A DNA stretch of 28,772 nucleotides from CAYHEQ01 sp964355795 (lineage in GTDB: Bacteria; Patescibacteriota; JACPGU01): positions 1 through 28,772 of the forward strand of contig CAYHEQ010000008.1 of NCBI GenBank assembly GCA_964355795.1, written 5' to 3'. Below, piece by piece: positions 15,309 to 23,531 of this stretch. How positions within the stretch are numbered: the stretch's first letter is position 1; every line of letters begins with the position of its first letter. Position numbers and translations under genes: made by a program. The notes below the pieces were generated by a model that had not been told where the DNA came from, did not search any database, and saw only the letters and a list, made by a program, of their open reading frames with translations.

Positions 15309-15418
15309 AACTGTCAGTGTAGGCTATTAGCCGAAAAACGAGGCGTTTGTGGGACGCCTACAAAAGCATAAGCTTAGAGACTGACGCCCCCGCCAGATGT
15401 CAATGACATCTGGTTTTT
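15309..15418 (+). ncRNA. Small structured RNA candidate (about 110 nt)
   Basis: Downstream of the promoter, GTCAGT (15313-15318) can pair with ACTGAC (15380-15385) as a closing stem. Inside, GTAGGC/GCCTAC (15319-15324/15356-15361) competes with AGGCGT/ACGCCT (15341-15346/15354-15359), so two folds are possible. AAGC/GCTT (15364-15375) adds a further small hairpin. A 9-bp terminator stem (15393-15413) with five T ends it. No known family is recognised. Confidence 0.55.
15393..15418 (+). terminator. Terminator of the small RNA candidate
   Basis: CCAGATGTC AAT GACATCTGG followed by TTTTT. It abuts the secA stop from the other side. On the minus strand the hairpin is followed by a G-rich stretch rather than a T-run, so it fits plus-strand transcription. 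Confidence 0.75.
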
Positions 15419-18258
15419 CATACCCCATGGCATTTTTTGAACTTCTTACCTGACCCGCATGGGCAAGGATCATTGCGACCGATATCTTTTTTGTCCACCG
15501 ACTCCGCTTTATTTTCTTCACTGCTTTCTTCTTTTTGGTCATTTTGGTCATTGGAACCTGCCTCGCCGGCAGGCGGGTTTGTTTGTGTTTTGCCTGCCCA
15601 CAATGCTTCGCGTAGCGAGGTGGGCGGGTGATTTGTGTTTTGTGATTTTTCTATCTGTATTTTAAAAAACATCTTAGCAAAATTATCATCCACCATCGCG
15701 AGCAATTGCTTGAACATATTAAACGACTGCTGCTTGTATTCCACCAACGGATCTTTCTGCCCATAACCCACCAAACCGATACCCGTACGGAGGTGTTCCA
15801 TTTCGGTCAGATGTTGCACCCAGAGCATATCAATCATACGCAAGTAAAGATAACGAATAATATTATCCATCTCACCGCCAAATTTTTCTACCTTTTTTTC
15901 AAATTCTTGGTCCACAACATCCAAAACCCTATTTTCCAAATCATAGATGTCGCGAACATTTTCCATTAGTTCTTTAGTCAAAAGTTCTTTGTCTAGCACG
16001 GCAGATATTGGTTCAATTAATTCCTCTGGCCTCCATTCTTCGCTATATTGGTGATGCTGAATTATATTCCTGACCCCATCGCCGACAACACTTTTGGCTT
16101 TTTCCAAAAGCGTAATCCTCTGCCCGTCTGCTTCATCAAAGCCAGACAATATTCTATCGCGCTTTCCATATATAGAAGCGCGTTGTCTATTCATCACATC
16201 GTCGTATTCCAAGACATGTTTTCTGATGTCAAAATTATGGCCCTCCACTTTTTTCTGCGCCGCCTCTATGGCGCCCGACACCATTCTGTTTTCTATCGGC
16301 TGATCGTCCGGAATACCCAAAACATCCATCATTTTTTTAATCCTGTCGGCGCCAAAGATTCTCATCAAATCATCTTCCATGGAAATATAAAATTGCGAAA
16401 CGCCTGGATCGCCTTGACGACCGGCGCGACCACGCAACTGATTATCTATTCGTCGTGATTCATGTCGCTCCGTACCGAGAACGCAAAGACCGCCAAGATT
16501 TCTGATTTCGTCAGCTTTTTCTTTATCGTAAGGATGCCCACCCAAAATAATGTCCACACCGCGACCCGCCATATTCGTGGCGATTGTCACAGCGCCTCGG
16601 CTACCTGCTTGCGCGATAACTGTTGCTTCCCTCTCGTGGTATTTCGCGTTCAAAACTTCGTGGGGCACCCCATTGATGGTCAAAAGGCGCGCCAGATACT
16701 CATTGCGCTCAATAGATATTGTACCTACCAAAACGGGTTGGCCAACGTCATGTCGAGATTTGATCTCCTCCACCAAAGCTTGAAATTTACCAGTTTCATT
16801 TTTGAAAATCCTGTCTGACAAATCACGCCTTATCATCTGCCTATTGGTCGGGACAGCCACCACGTCTAGTTTGTAAATACGAAAAAATTCTTCGCTTTCT
16901 GTCATCGCCGTCCCCGTCATACCAGAGAGCTTGGCGTAAAGACGGAAAAGATTTTGAAAAGTAATGGTAGCCATCGTTACGCTTTCGTTTTTTATCTCCA
17001 CTCCCTCTTTAGCCTCAATGGCTTGGTGGAGGCCCTCGCTATAACGCCGTCCAAACATCATCCGTCCAGTGAATTCATCAACGATAATAATTTCCCCGTC
17101 TTTGACCACATAGTCTTTATCTTTTTTGAAAAGCACATTAGCCTTCAACGCCTGTTCCAGATGGTGAATGATTTCCACCCCTTTGTCATAGATATTGCTC
17201 ATTCCGAGCATCCCTTCCATTTTGCGAATGCCGTCATCGGTTAGCGATACCGCGCGCAATTTCTCATCCACCGTGTAATCAACGCCTTCTGAAAGATTGG
17301 GAACCAAGTGAGCAAATTTGCGATACAAATCTCCAGATTCCTCCGCCGGAGCCGAGATAATCAATGGTGTTCTCGCTTCGTCAATTAAGATTGAGTCTAT
17401 TTCATCAATAACTGCGTAATGCAATTCTCTTTGCGTCTTAGCTTCAACGCTTTGCGCCATATTATCACGCAGATAGTCAAACCCAAATTCATTATTCGTG
17501 CCATAAGTAATATCAGCGGCATACGCCTCCTTCCGACTGACTTCTATCAGATCTTCCTGCTCTATCTCTACTTGTTGCTCACCCGCAACCTCCCCTTCTT
17601 TTTGGTCATTTGAGCTTTGCCTGCCTGCCGGCGAGGCAGGGATTTGATTTGTCATTTGGGCTTTGTCATTTGAAATTTTGTCGAAACTGACTAGATACGA
17701 TTTCTCATGCACAATAACGCCCACCTTCATCCCCAGAAAATCAAAAATTTTTCCCATCCACTGCGCGTCGCGTTTGGCCAGATAATCGTTAACTGTTACC
17801 ACATGAACACCAAATCCAGACAAAGCATTGAGATAAATTGCAAGTGTTGAAACTAGAGTCTTGCCTTCTCCAGTTCTCATTTCGGAGATTTTGCCGAGAT
17901 GGAGCGCCACACCACCAATCATCTGCACATCAAAATGGCGCATACCAAGAGTCCTCTTGGACGCCTCGCGGACGATCGCAAAAGCTTCAGGCAGTATCTC
18001 CCAGAGAATTTGTTGTTCGGTTTTGTGACGACGAGCTTTGAGACCAGTATTGTCATGTCCATCTTCTTCTTCGGTTTTGTCAAATCTTGCCAATCTTTCG
18101 GAGATGGTCTTTTTGAATTCTAGGGTTTTACCGCGTAGCTCTTCATCCGAAAAAGAACCAATGGATTCCTCCAATCGGTTGATCTTGGTAACGATAGGCC
18201 TCAACTTTTTGACCTGTTTTTTGCTGGAATCACCCAATATCTTTGCGAGTAACGACAT
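15418..18258 (-). CDS. secA: Preprotein translocase ATPase SecA
   Basis: SecA drives protein export through SecYEG using ATP. The 946-residue protein has Walker A MRTGEGKT (127-134), DEIDSILIDEAR (285-296), the GTNNEFGFDYLRDNM segment and helicase motifs including TNMAGRGVDI and RGRAGRQGDPG. The C-terminal SEC-C zinc motif is C932-x-C934-x8-C943-H944. Two stretches are repeat-derived: about 193-225 (with NDKAQMTNQ and SPAGRQSSNDQ) and about 868-908 (with TSLREALWAGK). Both sit at surface positions where the frame stays open. Its own promoter lies just upstream. Confidence 0.97.
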   Translation of the reverse strand: MSLLAKILGDSSKKQVKKLRPIVTKINRLEESIGSFSDEELRGKTLEFKKTISERLARFDKTEEEDGHDNTGLKARRHKTEQQILWEILPEAFAIVREASKRTLGMRHFDVQMIGGVALHLGKISEMRTGEGKTLVSTLAIYLNALSGFGVHVVTVNDYLAKRDAQWMGKIFDFLGMKVGVIVHEKSYLVSFDKISNDKAQMTNQIPASPAGRQSSNDQKEGEVAGEQQVEIEQEDLIEVSRKEAYAADITYGTNNEFGFDYLRDNMAQSVEAKTQRELHYAVIDEIDSILIDEARTPLIISAPAEESGDLYRKFAHLVPNLSEGVDYTVDEKLRAVSLTDDGIRKMEGMLGMSNIYDKGVEIIHHLEQALKANVLFKKDKDYVVKDGEIIIVDEFTGRMMFGRRYSEGLHQAIEAKEGVEIKNESVTMATITFQNLFRLYAKLSGMTGTAMTESEEFFRIYKLDVVAVPTNRQMIRRDLSDRIFKNETGKFQALVEEIKSRHDVGQPVLVGTISIERNEYLARLLTINGVPHEVLNAKYHEREATVIAQAGSRGAVTIATNMAGRGVDIILGGHPYDKEKADEIRNLGGLCVLGTERHESRRIDNQLRGRAGRQGDPGVSQFYISMEDDLMRIFGADRIKKMMDVLGIPDDQPIENRMVSGAIEAAQKKVEGHNFDIRKHVLEYDDVMNRQRASIYGKRDRILSGFDEADGQRITLLEKAKSVVGDGVRNIIQHHQYSEEWRPEELIEPISAVLDKELLTKELMENVRDIYDLENRVLDVVDQEFEKKVEKFGGEMDNIIRYLYLRMIDMLWVQHLTEMEHLRTGIGLVGYGQKDPLVEYKQQSFNMFKQLLAMVDDNFAKMFFKIQIEKSQNTNHPPTSLREALWAGKTQTNPPAGEAGSNDQNDQKEESSEENKAESVDKKDIGRNDPCPCGSGKKFKKCHGV
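15557..15628. repeat. Two CCTGCC-type palindromes inside the secA 3' region
   Basis: CCTGCCTCGCCGGCAGGCGGG at 15557-15577 and the larger stem-loop at 15592-15628 (GCCTGCCCAC / GTGGGCGGG with GCTTCGCGTAGC inside) are joined by GTTTGTGTTTTG words. They encode the SecA segment before the SEC-C motif. Confidence 0.8.
17619..17640. repeat. CCTGCC-type palindrome inside secA
   Basis: GCCTGCCTGCC is followed by GGCGAGGCAGG and is flanked by TTTGGTCATTTG / GATTTGTCATTTGGG words typical of intergenic DNA in this genome. Together (about 17590-17695) they encode SecA residues of about 188-223. Confidence 0.8.
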
Positions 18259-18285
18259 AAAAGCTGTGTTATTTCTACCCTATAC

Positions 18286-18314
18286 ATTATACCTCAAAGC
18301 AAGGTTTTGCTCAA
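18286..18314 (-). promoter_or_regulatory. secA promoter
   Basis: On the minus strand TTGAGC (18309-18314) and TATAAT (18286-18291) are 17 bases apart, giving a short leader of about 20 bases before the secA ATG. Confidence 0.65.
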
Positions 18315-18339
18315 CCAAAAAAGGAGGAGACCCTCCACC

Positions 18340-18462
18340 GCAAAATCCCAAGCCACAAGCACCAAATCCCAAACAATACTCAATGCCAAAAATTCAAATT
18401 GTTTGATATTTGAAATTTGAGATTTGTTTGTAATTTGTTATTTGTAATTTGGAATTTGTCCA
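18340..18462. repeat. CAAATCCCAAA/TTTGAAATTTG inverted repeat
   Basis: Short words CCCAAG, CACCAAATCCCAAA and AAATTCAAATTG on the left are mirrored by TTTGAAATTTGAGATTTG and AATTTGGAATTTG on the right. It fills the hpf to secA gap, and matches the flanks of the secA-internal repeat. Confidence 0.7.
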
Positions 18463-18471
18463 TACAAAACA

Positions 18472-19011
18472 CTACTGCGTTTGAATGAGCCCATATCCCC
18501 CATCTTTCCTCCTATACACCACAGCGTTTTTGCCCGTGATAGCGTCTAGATATATATAGAAGTCGTGTCCCAGCATCTCCATCTCCGCAACAGCTTCGTC
18601 TTCAGTGATAGGCGAGCCCATGTCTAGATTCTTCCTGCGAATAATCTTAGCTAGCTCTTTGGGAGAAAAAACATCTTCTCCCGAAGGCCTTTCTTTCCTC
18701 TGGCTCAAGCTTTTCTCCTTGATATCTCTGATTTTTCGTTCCAATTTTTCCTGAACAATATCTATCGCTTCGTATAAGTCACTCGCTATTTCTTCGCAAC
18801 GGATTTTGACGCCAGGCAAAACGAGCATCGTCTCTACTTTGGCCGATGGCGCGCCCTTGCTTTTTTGTCCTCCCCTTGTTTCTACCACCACACTGCAAGA
18901 AATAACATCCGTGCTTTCCAAATAATGATCCAGTTTGTCCATTTTTTGCTGGACATAATTTTTGATCGCCTCCGTTAGCTCCAAATTTTTCCCAGAGATT
19001 GTGATCTGCAT
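18472..19011 (-). CDS. hpf: Ribosome hibernation promoting factor (long form)
   Basis: The 179-residue protein is a long-form HPF, which dimerises ribosomes into inactive 100S particles when growth slows. The N-terminal domain (about 1-100) has MQITISGKNLELTEAIKNYV and the conserved DLYEAIDIVQEKLERKIRD helix. A charged linker follows, and the C-terminal dimerisation domain (about 115-179) contains KNLDMGSPITEDEAVAEM, LGHDFYIYLDA and YRRKDGGYGLIQ. It lies downstream of lysS-serS on the same strand and upstream of secA. Confidence 0.95.
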   Translation of the reverse strand: MQITISGKNLELTEAIKNYVQQKMDKLDHYLESTDVISCSVVVETRGGQKSKGAPSAKVETMLVLPGVKIRCEEIASDLYEAIDIVQEKLERKIRDIKEKSLSQRKERPSGEDVFSPKELAKIIRRKNLDMGSPITEDEAVAEMEMLGHDFYIYLDAITGKNAVVYRRKDGGYGLIQTQ

Positions 19012-19084
19012 TGTATTTAATCTAGAAATTGATAAATTTAATCATTGAAAATTTATTGAAAATTACAAAATTGAAAATTGAAAA

Positions 19085-20332
19085 TTATTCTACTTTTATA
19101 ATACTTTTTCCCACCCACTTCTGCAAAACCTCCGGCACCTTGACGCTCCCATCGGCTTGCTGAAATTGCTCTAGGATAGCGGGAAGCAATCGGCTGGTGG
19201 CCAATCCCGAACCATTGAGCGTATGGACGAATTCTGTTGTCTTGTCGCCCGCAAATTTGTAGCGCGTAGCACCTCGTCTCGCTTGATAATCCAGCGCATT
19301 GGAAATACTGCTCACTTCCTTATAGACTTCCATACTAGGAATCCAAACTTCTATATCTACCGTCTTGGCCATGGCGGCAGAACAGTCGCCGGCGGCCAAT
19401 TGGACTGTTTGGTAATGGAGCCCCAACCCTTCAACTAATTTCTCGGCATTTTTCAACATTTCGTCAAAGGCCACCCAAGAACCATCGGGAGCGGTGAATT
19501 GAAACATTTCAATCTTGTTAAATTGATGACCTCTAATCATCCCCCTCTCTTCCTTGCGATAACTGCCGGCTTCGCGACGGAAACAAGCGGAATAGGCAAA
19601 ATATTTCAGGGGTAGATTTTCACCGGAGAGAATCTCGTCGCGATGGTAATTGCCCAACATCATTTCCGCTGTGGCATTGAGACAAGTCCCGTCTTTGGTC
19701 CAAAAAAGATCGTCACGAAATTTCGGCAGATGACCGGATGTATAAGCGGACTCTTCGGTCAGCAGATACGGAGGCATCAGAAAGGTGTAGCCATTTTTCT
19801 TGTGAAAATCTATGCAATAATTAAGTAGCGCCCACTCTAGCAATGCCCCATCTCCCGTATAGCACCAAAATCCGCTACCCGACATCTTCACCGCCCTTTC
19901 GTAATCGATCAATTTTAAGTTCGTCGCCAACTCCACATGATCTTTCGCCGGAAAACTAAAAGATGGCTTCGTCCCAAAAGTTTTGATAATCTTATTATTT
20001 TCTTTTCCTCCGGCCACCACATCATCAGCCGGAATATTGGGTAGCGCAGAGAGTAATTCTTTCAAATCTTTTTCTATCGGCTCGAGCTTTTGCTCAAACT
20101 CTACAATCTCTGCTCCGACTTCCTTCATTTTTGCAATCGTCACGTCGTCTGGTTTCTTCTTGGAAGAAGCGTTCCTCTCGGCTCTTTTGTCGTCTATTTC
20201 CTTTGACAATTCTTTGCGTTGGTCATCCAGTTTCAAGATTTTGTCCAAATTCAATTTGCTCTTCTCCATCCTTTTGAGAAGCGCCTTTTCCACTACCTCT
20301 TTTTCATTACGAATCTTATTGATATCTAGCAT
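19085..20332 (-). CDS. serS: Seryl-tRNA synthetase
   Basis: The 415-residue enzyme charges tRNA-Ser with serine. It has the long antiparallel coiled-coil tRNA-binding arm (about 25-105, lysine/glutamate rich) and the class II catalytic core. Motif 2 reads FRREAGSYRKEERGMIRGHQ, and motif 3 reads NGSGLATSRLLPAILEQFQQ, where most homologues have GLAVGR. Length is normal. It starts 10 bases after lysS ends, so the two are almost certainly co-transcribed. Confidence 0.97.
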   Translation of the reverse strand: MLDINKIRNEKEVVEKALLKRMEKSKLNLDKILKLDDQRKELSKEIDDKRAERNASSKKKPDDVTIAKMKEVGAEIVEFEQKLEPIEKDLKELLSALPNIPADDVVAGGKENNKIIKTFGTKPSFSFPAKDHVELATNLKLIDYERAVKMSGSGFWCYTGDGALLEWALLNYCIDFHKKNGYTFLMPPYLLTEESAYTSGHLPKFRDDLFWTKDGTCLNATAEMMLGNYHRDEILSGENLPLKYFAYSACFRREAGSYRKEERGMIRGHQFNKIEMFQFTAPDGSWVAFDEMLKNAEKLVEGLGLHYQTVQLAAGDCSAAMAKTVDIEVWIPSMEVYKEVSSISNALDYQARRGATRYKFAGDKTTEFVHTLNGSGLATSRLLPAILEQFQQADGSVKVPEVLQKWVGKSIIKVE

Positions 20333-20342
20333 AGTTCTGGGA

Positions 20343-21800
20343 CTAATTGTCTCTCGGTCTCATAAACGGAAATAAGATGACATCACGGATGGATTCTGAC
20401 CCTGTCAAAAACATAACCAAACGATCAATGCCCATACCTATCCCGCCCGCAGGTGGCATACCCTGCTCTATTGCTTCCAAAAAATCTGCGTCTATCTTAT
20501 TGGTCTCAAAGTGGGGGTCAAAATCTTTCGCTTTTTTTCTTTCCGCGACTTGTTCAGTCAAACGTTTTTCTTGTTCCAGAGGATTATTGAGCTCAGAATA
20601 GGCATTGGCTAATTCCGTGCCACCGATAAATAATTCAAACCGCTCTACCAAACTTTTGTCTTTTCTGTGCTCTTTAGTCAGTGGCGACACTTCTATAGGA
20701 TAATCGAGAATAAAGGTAGGCTGAATCAACTGGGGCTGAACCAGCTCATCAAATATATTCATTATCATTTTTGCTCTGGCGCCCGACTCAAGTTTATTTT
20801 TTTTAATTATCTTTTTCAGCGCGACATCACTTAATTTTGCCACATCAATACCGGCATATTTTTTAATCGCATCATAGATAGTATATTTCTTAAATGGCGC
20901 TTTGAAATCAATCTTTTTCTCGCCATAAACAATGGTCGTTGTACCGCGAATCTTTTTTGCCAGGAAAGGCAACAGGCCTTCGGCAAGCTTCATCATGTCA
21001 TTATAGTCCATATACGCAGAATAGATTTCCATCATCAAAAATTCTGGGTTGTGCCATTTGTCTATACCTTCATTGCGAAAATTCTTGCTAATAGTAAAAA
21101 TTTTATCAAAACCCCCTACGAGCAATTTTTTGAGATATAATTCTGGAGAGATACTAAGATACAATTTCATATCAAGAGCGCGAAGTTTAGTAACAAAAGG
21201 ATACGCTTCCGCGCCACCATAAACAGGCTGGAGCGCTGGCACATCTACTTCCGTATAGCCGTCTTTGGTTAGATACCCTCGAGTGAGTTCTAAAATCTTT
21301 GCTCTTGTTTCAAAAACTTTTTTGACATCTGGATTCATTATCAGATCTAAATATCGACGGCGATAACGCTCTTCTTTGTCTTGCAGGCCATGCCACTTGT
21401 CAGGGAGAGGAAGAAGTGATTTTGTCAGTATCTCAAACTTTTTGACGAGAATCGTCTTCTCCCCCGCCTTGGTCTTGAAAGTCTCACCCTCTACGCCGAT
21501 GAAGTCCCCGAGGTCGAAATTTTTGATGAAAAATTTGTATTGCTCTTTGCCGATTTCTTTTTCGTTGAAAGCAATCTGGATCCTGCCCGCTCCGTCTTGG
21601 ATATGGGCGAAACAAATCCTTCCGAGATCGCGGATCAACATCAGTCGTCCGGCGACTCGCACTTTCTTCGCGCCCAATTTCAACTTCAAAGCTTCCGCGC
21701 TCGTATGCGTGCGGTCAAATCTCGCAGGATAGGGGTCCACCCCCATCTTCCTCAAATGCTCCATCTTCTCAATGCGAATTTTCCGAAAATCGGCTTCCAA
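20343..21800 (-). CDS. lysS: Lysyl-tRNA synthetase (class II)
   Basis: The 485-residue protein has an N-terminal OB-fold anticodon-binding domain (about 40-135, with VAGRLMLIRDLGRICFAHIQ) and a class II core. Motif 2 is FRNEGIDKWHNPEFLMME, and motif 3 is GIGMGIDRLVMFLTGS, ending RDVILFPFMRP. The start is TTG at 21800. It is favoured because a perfect AGGAGG (21807-21812) sits six bases upstream, and the next internal ATG would cut into the conserved N-terminus. It leads the lysS-serS pair. Confidence 0.96.
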   Translation of the reverse strand: MEADFRKIRIEKMEHLRKMGVDPYPARFDRTHTSAEALKLKLGAKKVRVAGRLMLIRDLGRICFAHIQDGAGRIQIAFNEKEIGKEQYKFFIKNFDLGDFIGVEGETFKTKAGEKTILVKKFEILTKSLLPLPDKWHGLQDKEERYRRRYLDLIMNPDVKKVFETRAKILELTRGYLTKDGYTEVDVPALQPVYGGAEAYPFVTKLRALDMKLYLSISPELYLKKLLVGGFDKIFTISKNFRNEGIDKWHNPEFLMMEIYSAYMDYNDMMKLAEGLLPFLAKKIRGTTTIVYGEKKIDFKAPFKKYTIYDAIKKYAGIDVAKLSDVALKKIIKKNKLESGARAKMIMNIFDELVQPQLIQPTFILDYPIEVSPLTKEHRKDKSLVERFELFIGGTELANAYSELNNPLEQEKRLTEQVAERKKAKDFDPHFETNKIDADFLEAIEQGMPPAGGIGMGIDRLVMFLTGSESIRDVILFPFMRPRDN

Positions 21801-21806
21801 AATTTA

Positions 21807-21812
21807 CCTCCT
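21807..21812 (-). promoter_or_regulatory. Shine-Dalgarno site of lysS
   Basis: AGGAGG on the minus strand, six bases before the TTG start. It is one of few strong ribosome binding sites in the window and fixes the start codon. Confidence 0.8.
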
Positions 21813-21839
21813 CTAAAACTATATATAAGAGTAAATTTT

Positions 21840-21871
21840 GTCCTCCGTAGCGCGCGAGCGCGAAGGAGGAC
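21840..21871 (-). promoter_or_regulatory. Hairpin in the lysS leader able to sequester the Shine-Dalgarno site
   Basis: GTCCTCC and GGAGGAC form a 7-bp stem around a GC-rich GCGCTCGCGCGC loop. The 5' arm with its neighbour reads CCTCCT, which is also fully complementary to the lysS AGGAGG 28 bases further on, so two pairings are possible. An extended -10 (TGG TATACT, 21887-21895) lies upstream. Confidence 0.4.
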
Positions 21872-21930
21872 TACTCCTTTAATTACAGTATACCACACGA
21901 AAAAACAGAGCGAAAGATATGTCTTTTCGA

Positions 21931-21959
21931 GTAGAGACAGAGCAATGCTCTGTCTCTAC
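21931..21959. repeat. 29-bp GTAGAGACAGAGCA palindrome
   Basis: Fourteen-base perfect arms around a single A. It shares GTAGAGACA with the rsmD and recG elements, but here it is intergenic. Confidence 0.88.
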
Positions 21960-22010
21960 AAATCCGTAAATATGCCTTCATAAGCCATAACTATTTTTAC
22001 ACAAAATAAA

Positions 22011-22030
22011 GGCGGTCGCAAGCGACCGCC
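22011..22030. repeat. GGCGGTCGC hairpin
   Basis: GGCGGTCGC and GCGACCGCC pair perfectly around AA. Further weak pairing (CCGAG/CTCGG, CCAC/GTGG) extends to 22069. There is no adjacent T-run, so it is not called a terminator. Confidence 0.7.
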
Positions 22031-22169
22031 GAGCCGAGGGTTATTTTTACCGACCACTGCGTGGCTCGGTTGCTATATTTTAAGGTTCAAACTGCGAACC
22101 ATTACTGTCGCCTCATTTTACTCTGTTTTGGCTCTGTTGTCAAATAAATTAGAGGTTGCGATTGGCTCA

Positions 22170-22197
22170 TTGACTACGCCAGCAGAAAACATATAAT
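22170..22197 (+). promoter_or_regulatory. Promoter of the small coiled-coil gene
   Basis: TTGACT (22170-22175, 5 of 6) and a perfect TATAAT (22192-22197) are 16 bases apart. The transcript would have a leader of about 170 bases before the ATG at 22374, containing the TGTCAT-ended element. Confidence 0.7.
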
Positions 22198-22226
22198 AAT
22201 GGTAGAGTGTCCTCTCTATGTGATAG

Positions 22227-22314
22227 TGTCATTCCCGCGCAGGCGGGAATCCAGAACATTTTTCTCATATATATAGTTTCGCTGAACTGGATCTCCGCTT
22301 TCGCGAAGATGACA
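22227..22314. repeat. TGTCAT-ended MITE-like element in a 5' leader
   Basis: The ends TGTCATTCCCGCGC...ATCCAG and CTGGATCTCC...GATGACA are complementary at 21 of 28 positions. It belongs to the same class as 8979-9088 and lies between the promoter at 22170 and the gene at 22374. Confidence 0.75.
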
Positions 22315-22373
22315 CAATACGAAAAACGGTAACGAGAAAACAATGGGTTCCTATTCTAAAAAATCACCTCTTC

Positions 22374-22622
22374 ATGGAAACAAAAGATGTCCAACAGATT
22401 ATCAAGGCGATGGAATTGGTTTTCCCGACCAAGACCGAGCTAATCAAAGAACTCGACAAAGTCCGAGAAGATTTTTCTGATCTGCAAACATCGGTAGATA
22501 CCTACGCGAAGAAAGCGGATGCCTATTTCCAAGAGATGCTCATGCTCTCCAACAAAGTCAATCGTCTGGAGCTATGGATTCGTCAAGTAGCAGAAAAAGT
22601 CGGCGTTGATCTGAAATATTAA
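22374..22622 (+). CDS. Small coiled-coil protein of unknown function
   Basis: I do not recognise a named family. The 82-residue product METKDVQQIIKAMELVFPTK... is acidic in the first half and shows heptad spacing of L, V, I and F from about residue 15 to the end, suggesting one long helix or coiled coil. It has no signal peptide, membrane segment or cysteine. It has its own good promoter and a long leader. Its stop codon overlaps the tatD stop on the other strand by a few bases, so the two genes converge tail to tail. Confidence 0.75.
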   Translation: METKDVQQIIKAMELVFPTKTELIKELDKVREDFSDLQTSVDTYAKKADAYFQEMLMLSNKVNRLELWIRQVAEKVGVDLKY

Positions 22623-23509
22623 ATTTTTAAAAGTCCCTCCGCGTTCTCGGTTGTTACTTTTTCCACTTCCTCCGCCGTCACTCCTTTGATTTCAGCTATT
22701 TTGGCAGCAATCAAGGGCAGATAGCCCGGTTGATTGCGTTCTCCGCGATGAGGCACAGGGGCGAGAAAGGGGCAGTCCGTTTCCAGCAAGATCTTTTCCA
22801 AAGGGATTTCTTTGACCACCCCCATTATCCCCTCATCATAAGTCACCAAACCCCCGATACCGAAGTAGAACCCGAGATCAATTATTTTGGCAATTCTTTT
22901 TTTCCCGCCGGTATAACAGTGAAAAACTCCTCTTAGTTTGTGTTTTGTGAGGTTTGCCTCCTTGTTTGTGCCGTTTGTGAAGTTTGTGTTTTGTGCTTTA
23001 AGTATCTCTAGCACTTCATCGTAGGCCTTGTTGATATGGAGAAGTAAGGGTAATTTGTACTTAACCGCCAAATCAATCTGGGCAAGAAAAACTTTTCTCT
23101 GCTCGTCAAAATTAGCATCCAAAGGAGAAGCCTTAAAAATCCCCAAAGGCTTTTCCTTTGAGGATTCGGCATCCCTATGCCTCTCCCCGGAAGCAACAGA
23201 AAAGTCCAACCCGCACTCGCCCACTGCCACTATTTGTTCACGATTTTCCGCAATCAACTCATCCAAACTCTTGACTTGCTCATCAATGCTTAGCCCCGAC
23301 TCCTCTCCCTCATTGTGTGGATGGATGCCAACGGCAGGATATATTACGCCGGGATATTGCTGTGCCATTTCAAGATTCAATTTACTATCAGAGAGCGATG
23401 TTCCGGCGCAGACGATCTTCTTCACATCTTTTTCCAAAGCAAATTTGACGATCCCACCCAGATCGTCTTGATAAAAAGTTTTATTAATATGCGCATGAGT
23501 ATCTATCAT
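22619..23509 (-). CDS. tatD: TatD-family metal-dependent DNase
   Basis: TatD enzymes are metal-dependent 3'-5' nucleases of the amidohydrolase fold linked to DNA repair. The 296-residue protein shows all metal ligands: H5 and H7 in DTHAH, the glutamate in VAVGECGLDF, the histidines in LLLHINKA and GVFHCYTGG, and the aspartate in LLETDCPFLAPVPHRG. Two extra stretches interrupt the family pattern: about 107-125 (with SGERHRDAESSKEK) and about 170-192 (with NTNFTNGTNKEANLTKHK), the latter coded by GTTTGTG-type repeat words. Two palindromic repeats follow upstream of its start. Confidence 0.93.
   Translation of the reverse strand: MIDTHAHINKTFYQDDLGGIVKFALEKDVKKIVCAGTSLSDSKLNLEMAQQYPGVIYPAVGIHPHNEGEESGLSIDEQVKSLDELIAENREQIVAVGECGLDFSVASGERHRDAESSKEKPLGIFKASPLDANFDEQRKVFLAQIDLAVKYKLPLLLHINKAYDEVLEILKAQNTNFTNGTNKEANLTKHKLRGVFHCYTGGKKRIAKIIDLGFYFGIGGLVTYDEGIMGVVKEIPLEKILLETDCPFLAPVPHRGERNQPGYLPLIAAKIAEIKGVTAEEVEKVTTENAEGLLKI
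22924..23000. repeat. GTTTGTG-type repeat inside tatD
   Basis: GTTTGTG and GTTTTGTG words recur five times between conserved tatD motifs and encode residues of about 170-192. The same words occur in the secA-internal repeat at 15578-15591. Confidence 0.65.
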
Positions 23510-23531
23510 ACACGAATTTTCACTAGCGGAA

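Larger units (their letters stand above)
21801..22373. other. Repeat-rich intergenic region
   Basis: This 573-base stretch has no protein gene that I can support. It holds the lysS leader with a GTCCTCC/GGAGGAC hairpin, a 29-bp palindrome (21931-21959), a 9-bp hairpin (22011-22030), a promoter (22170-22197) and a TGTCAT-ended element (22227-22314). Confidence 0.8.
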
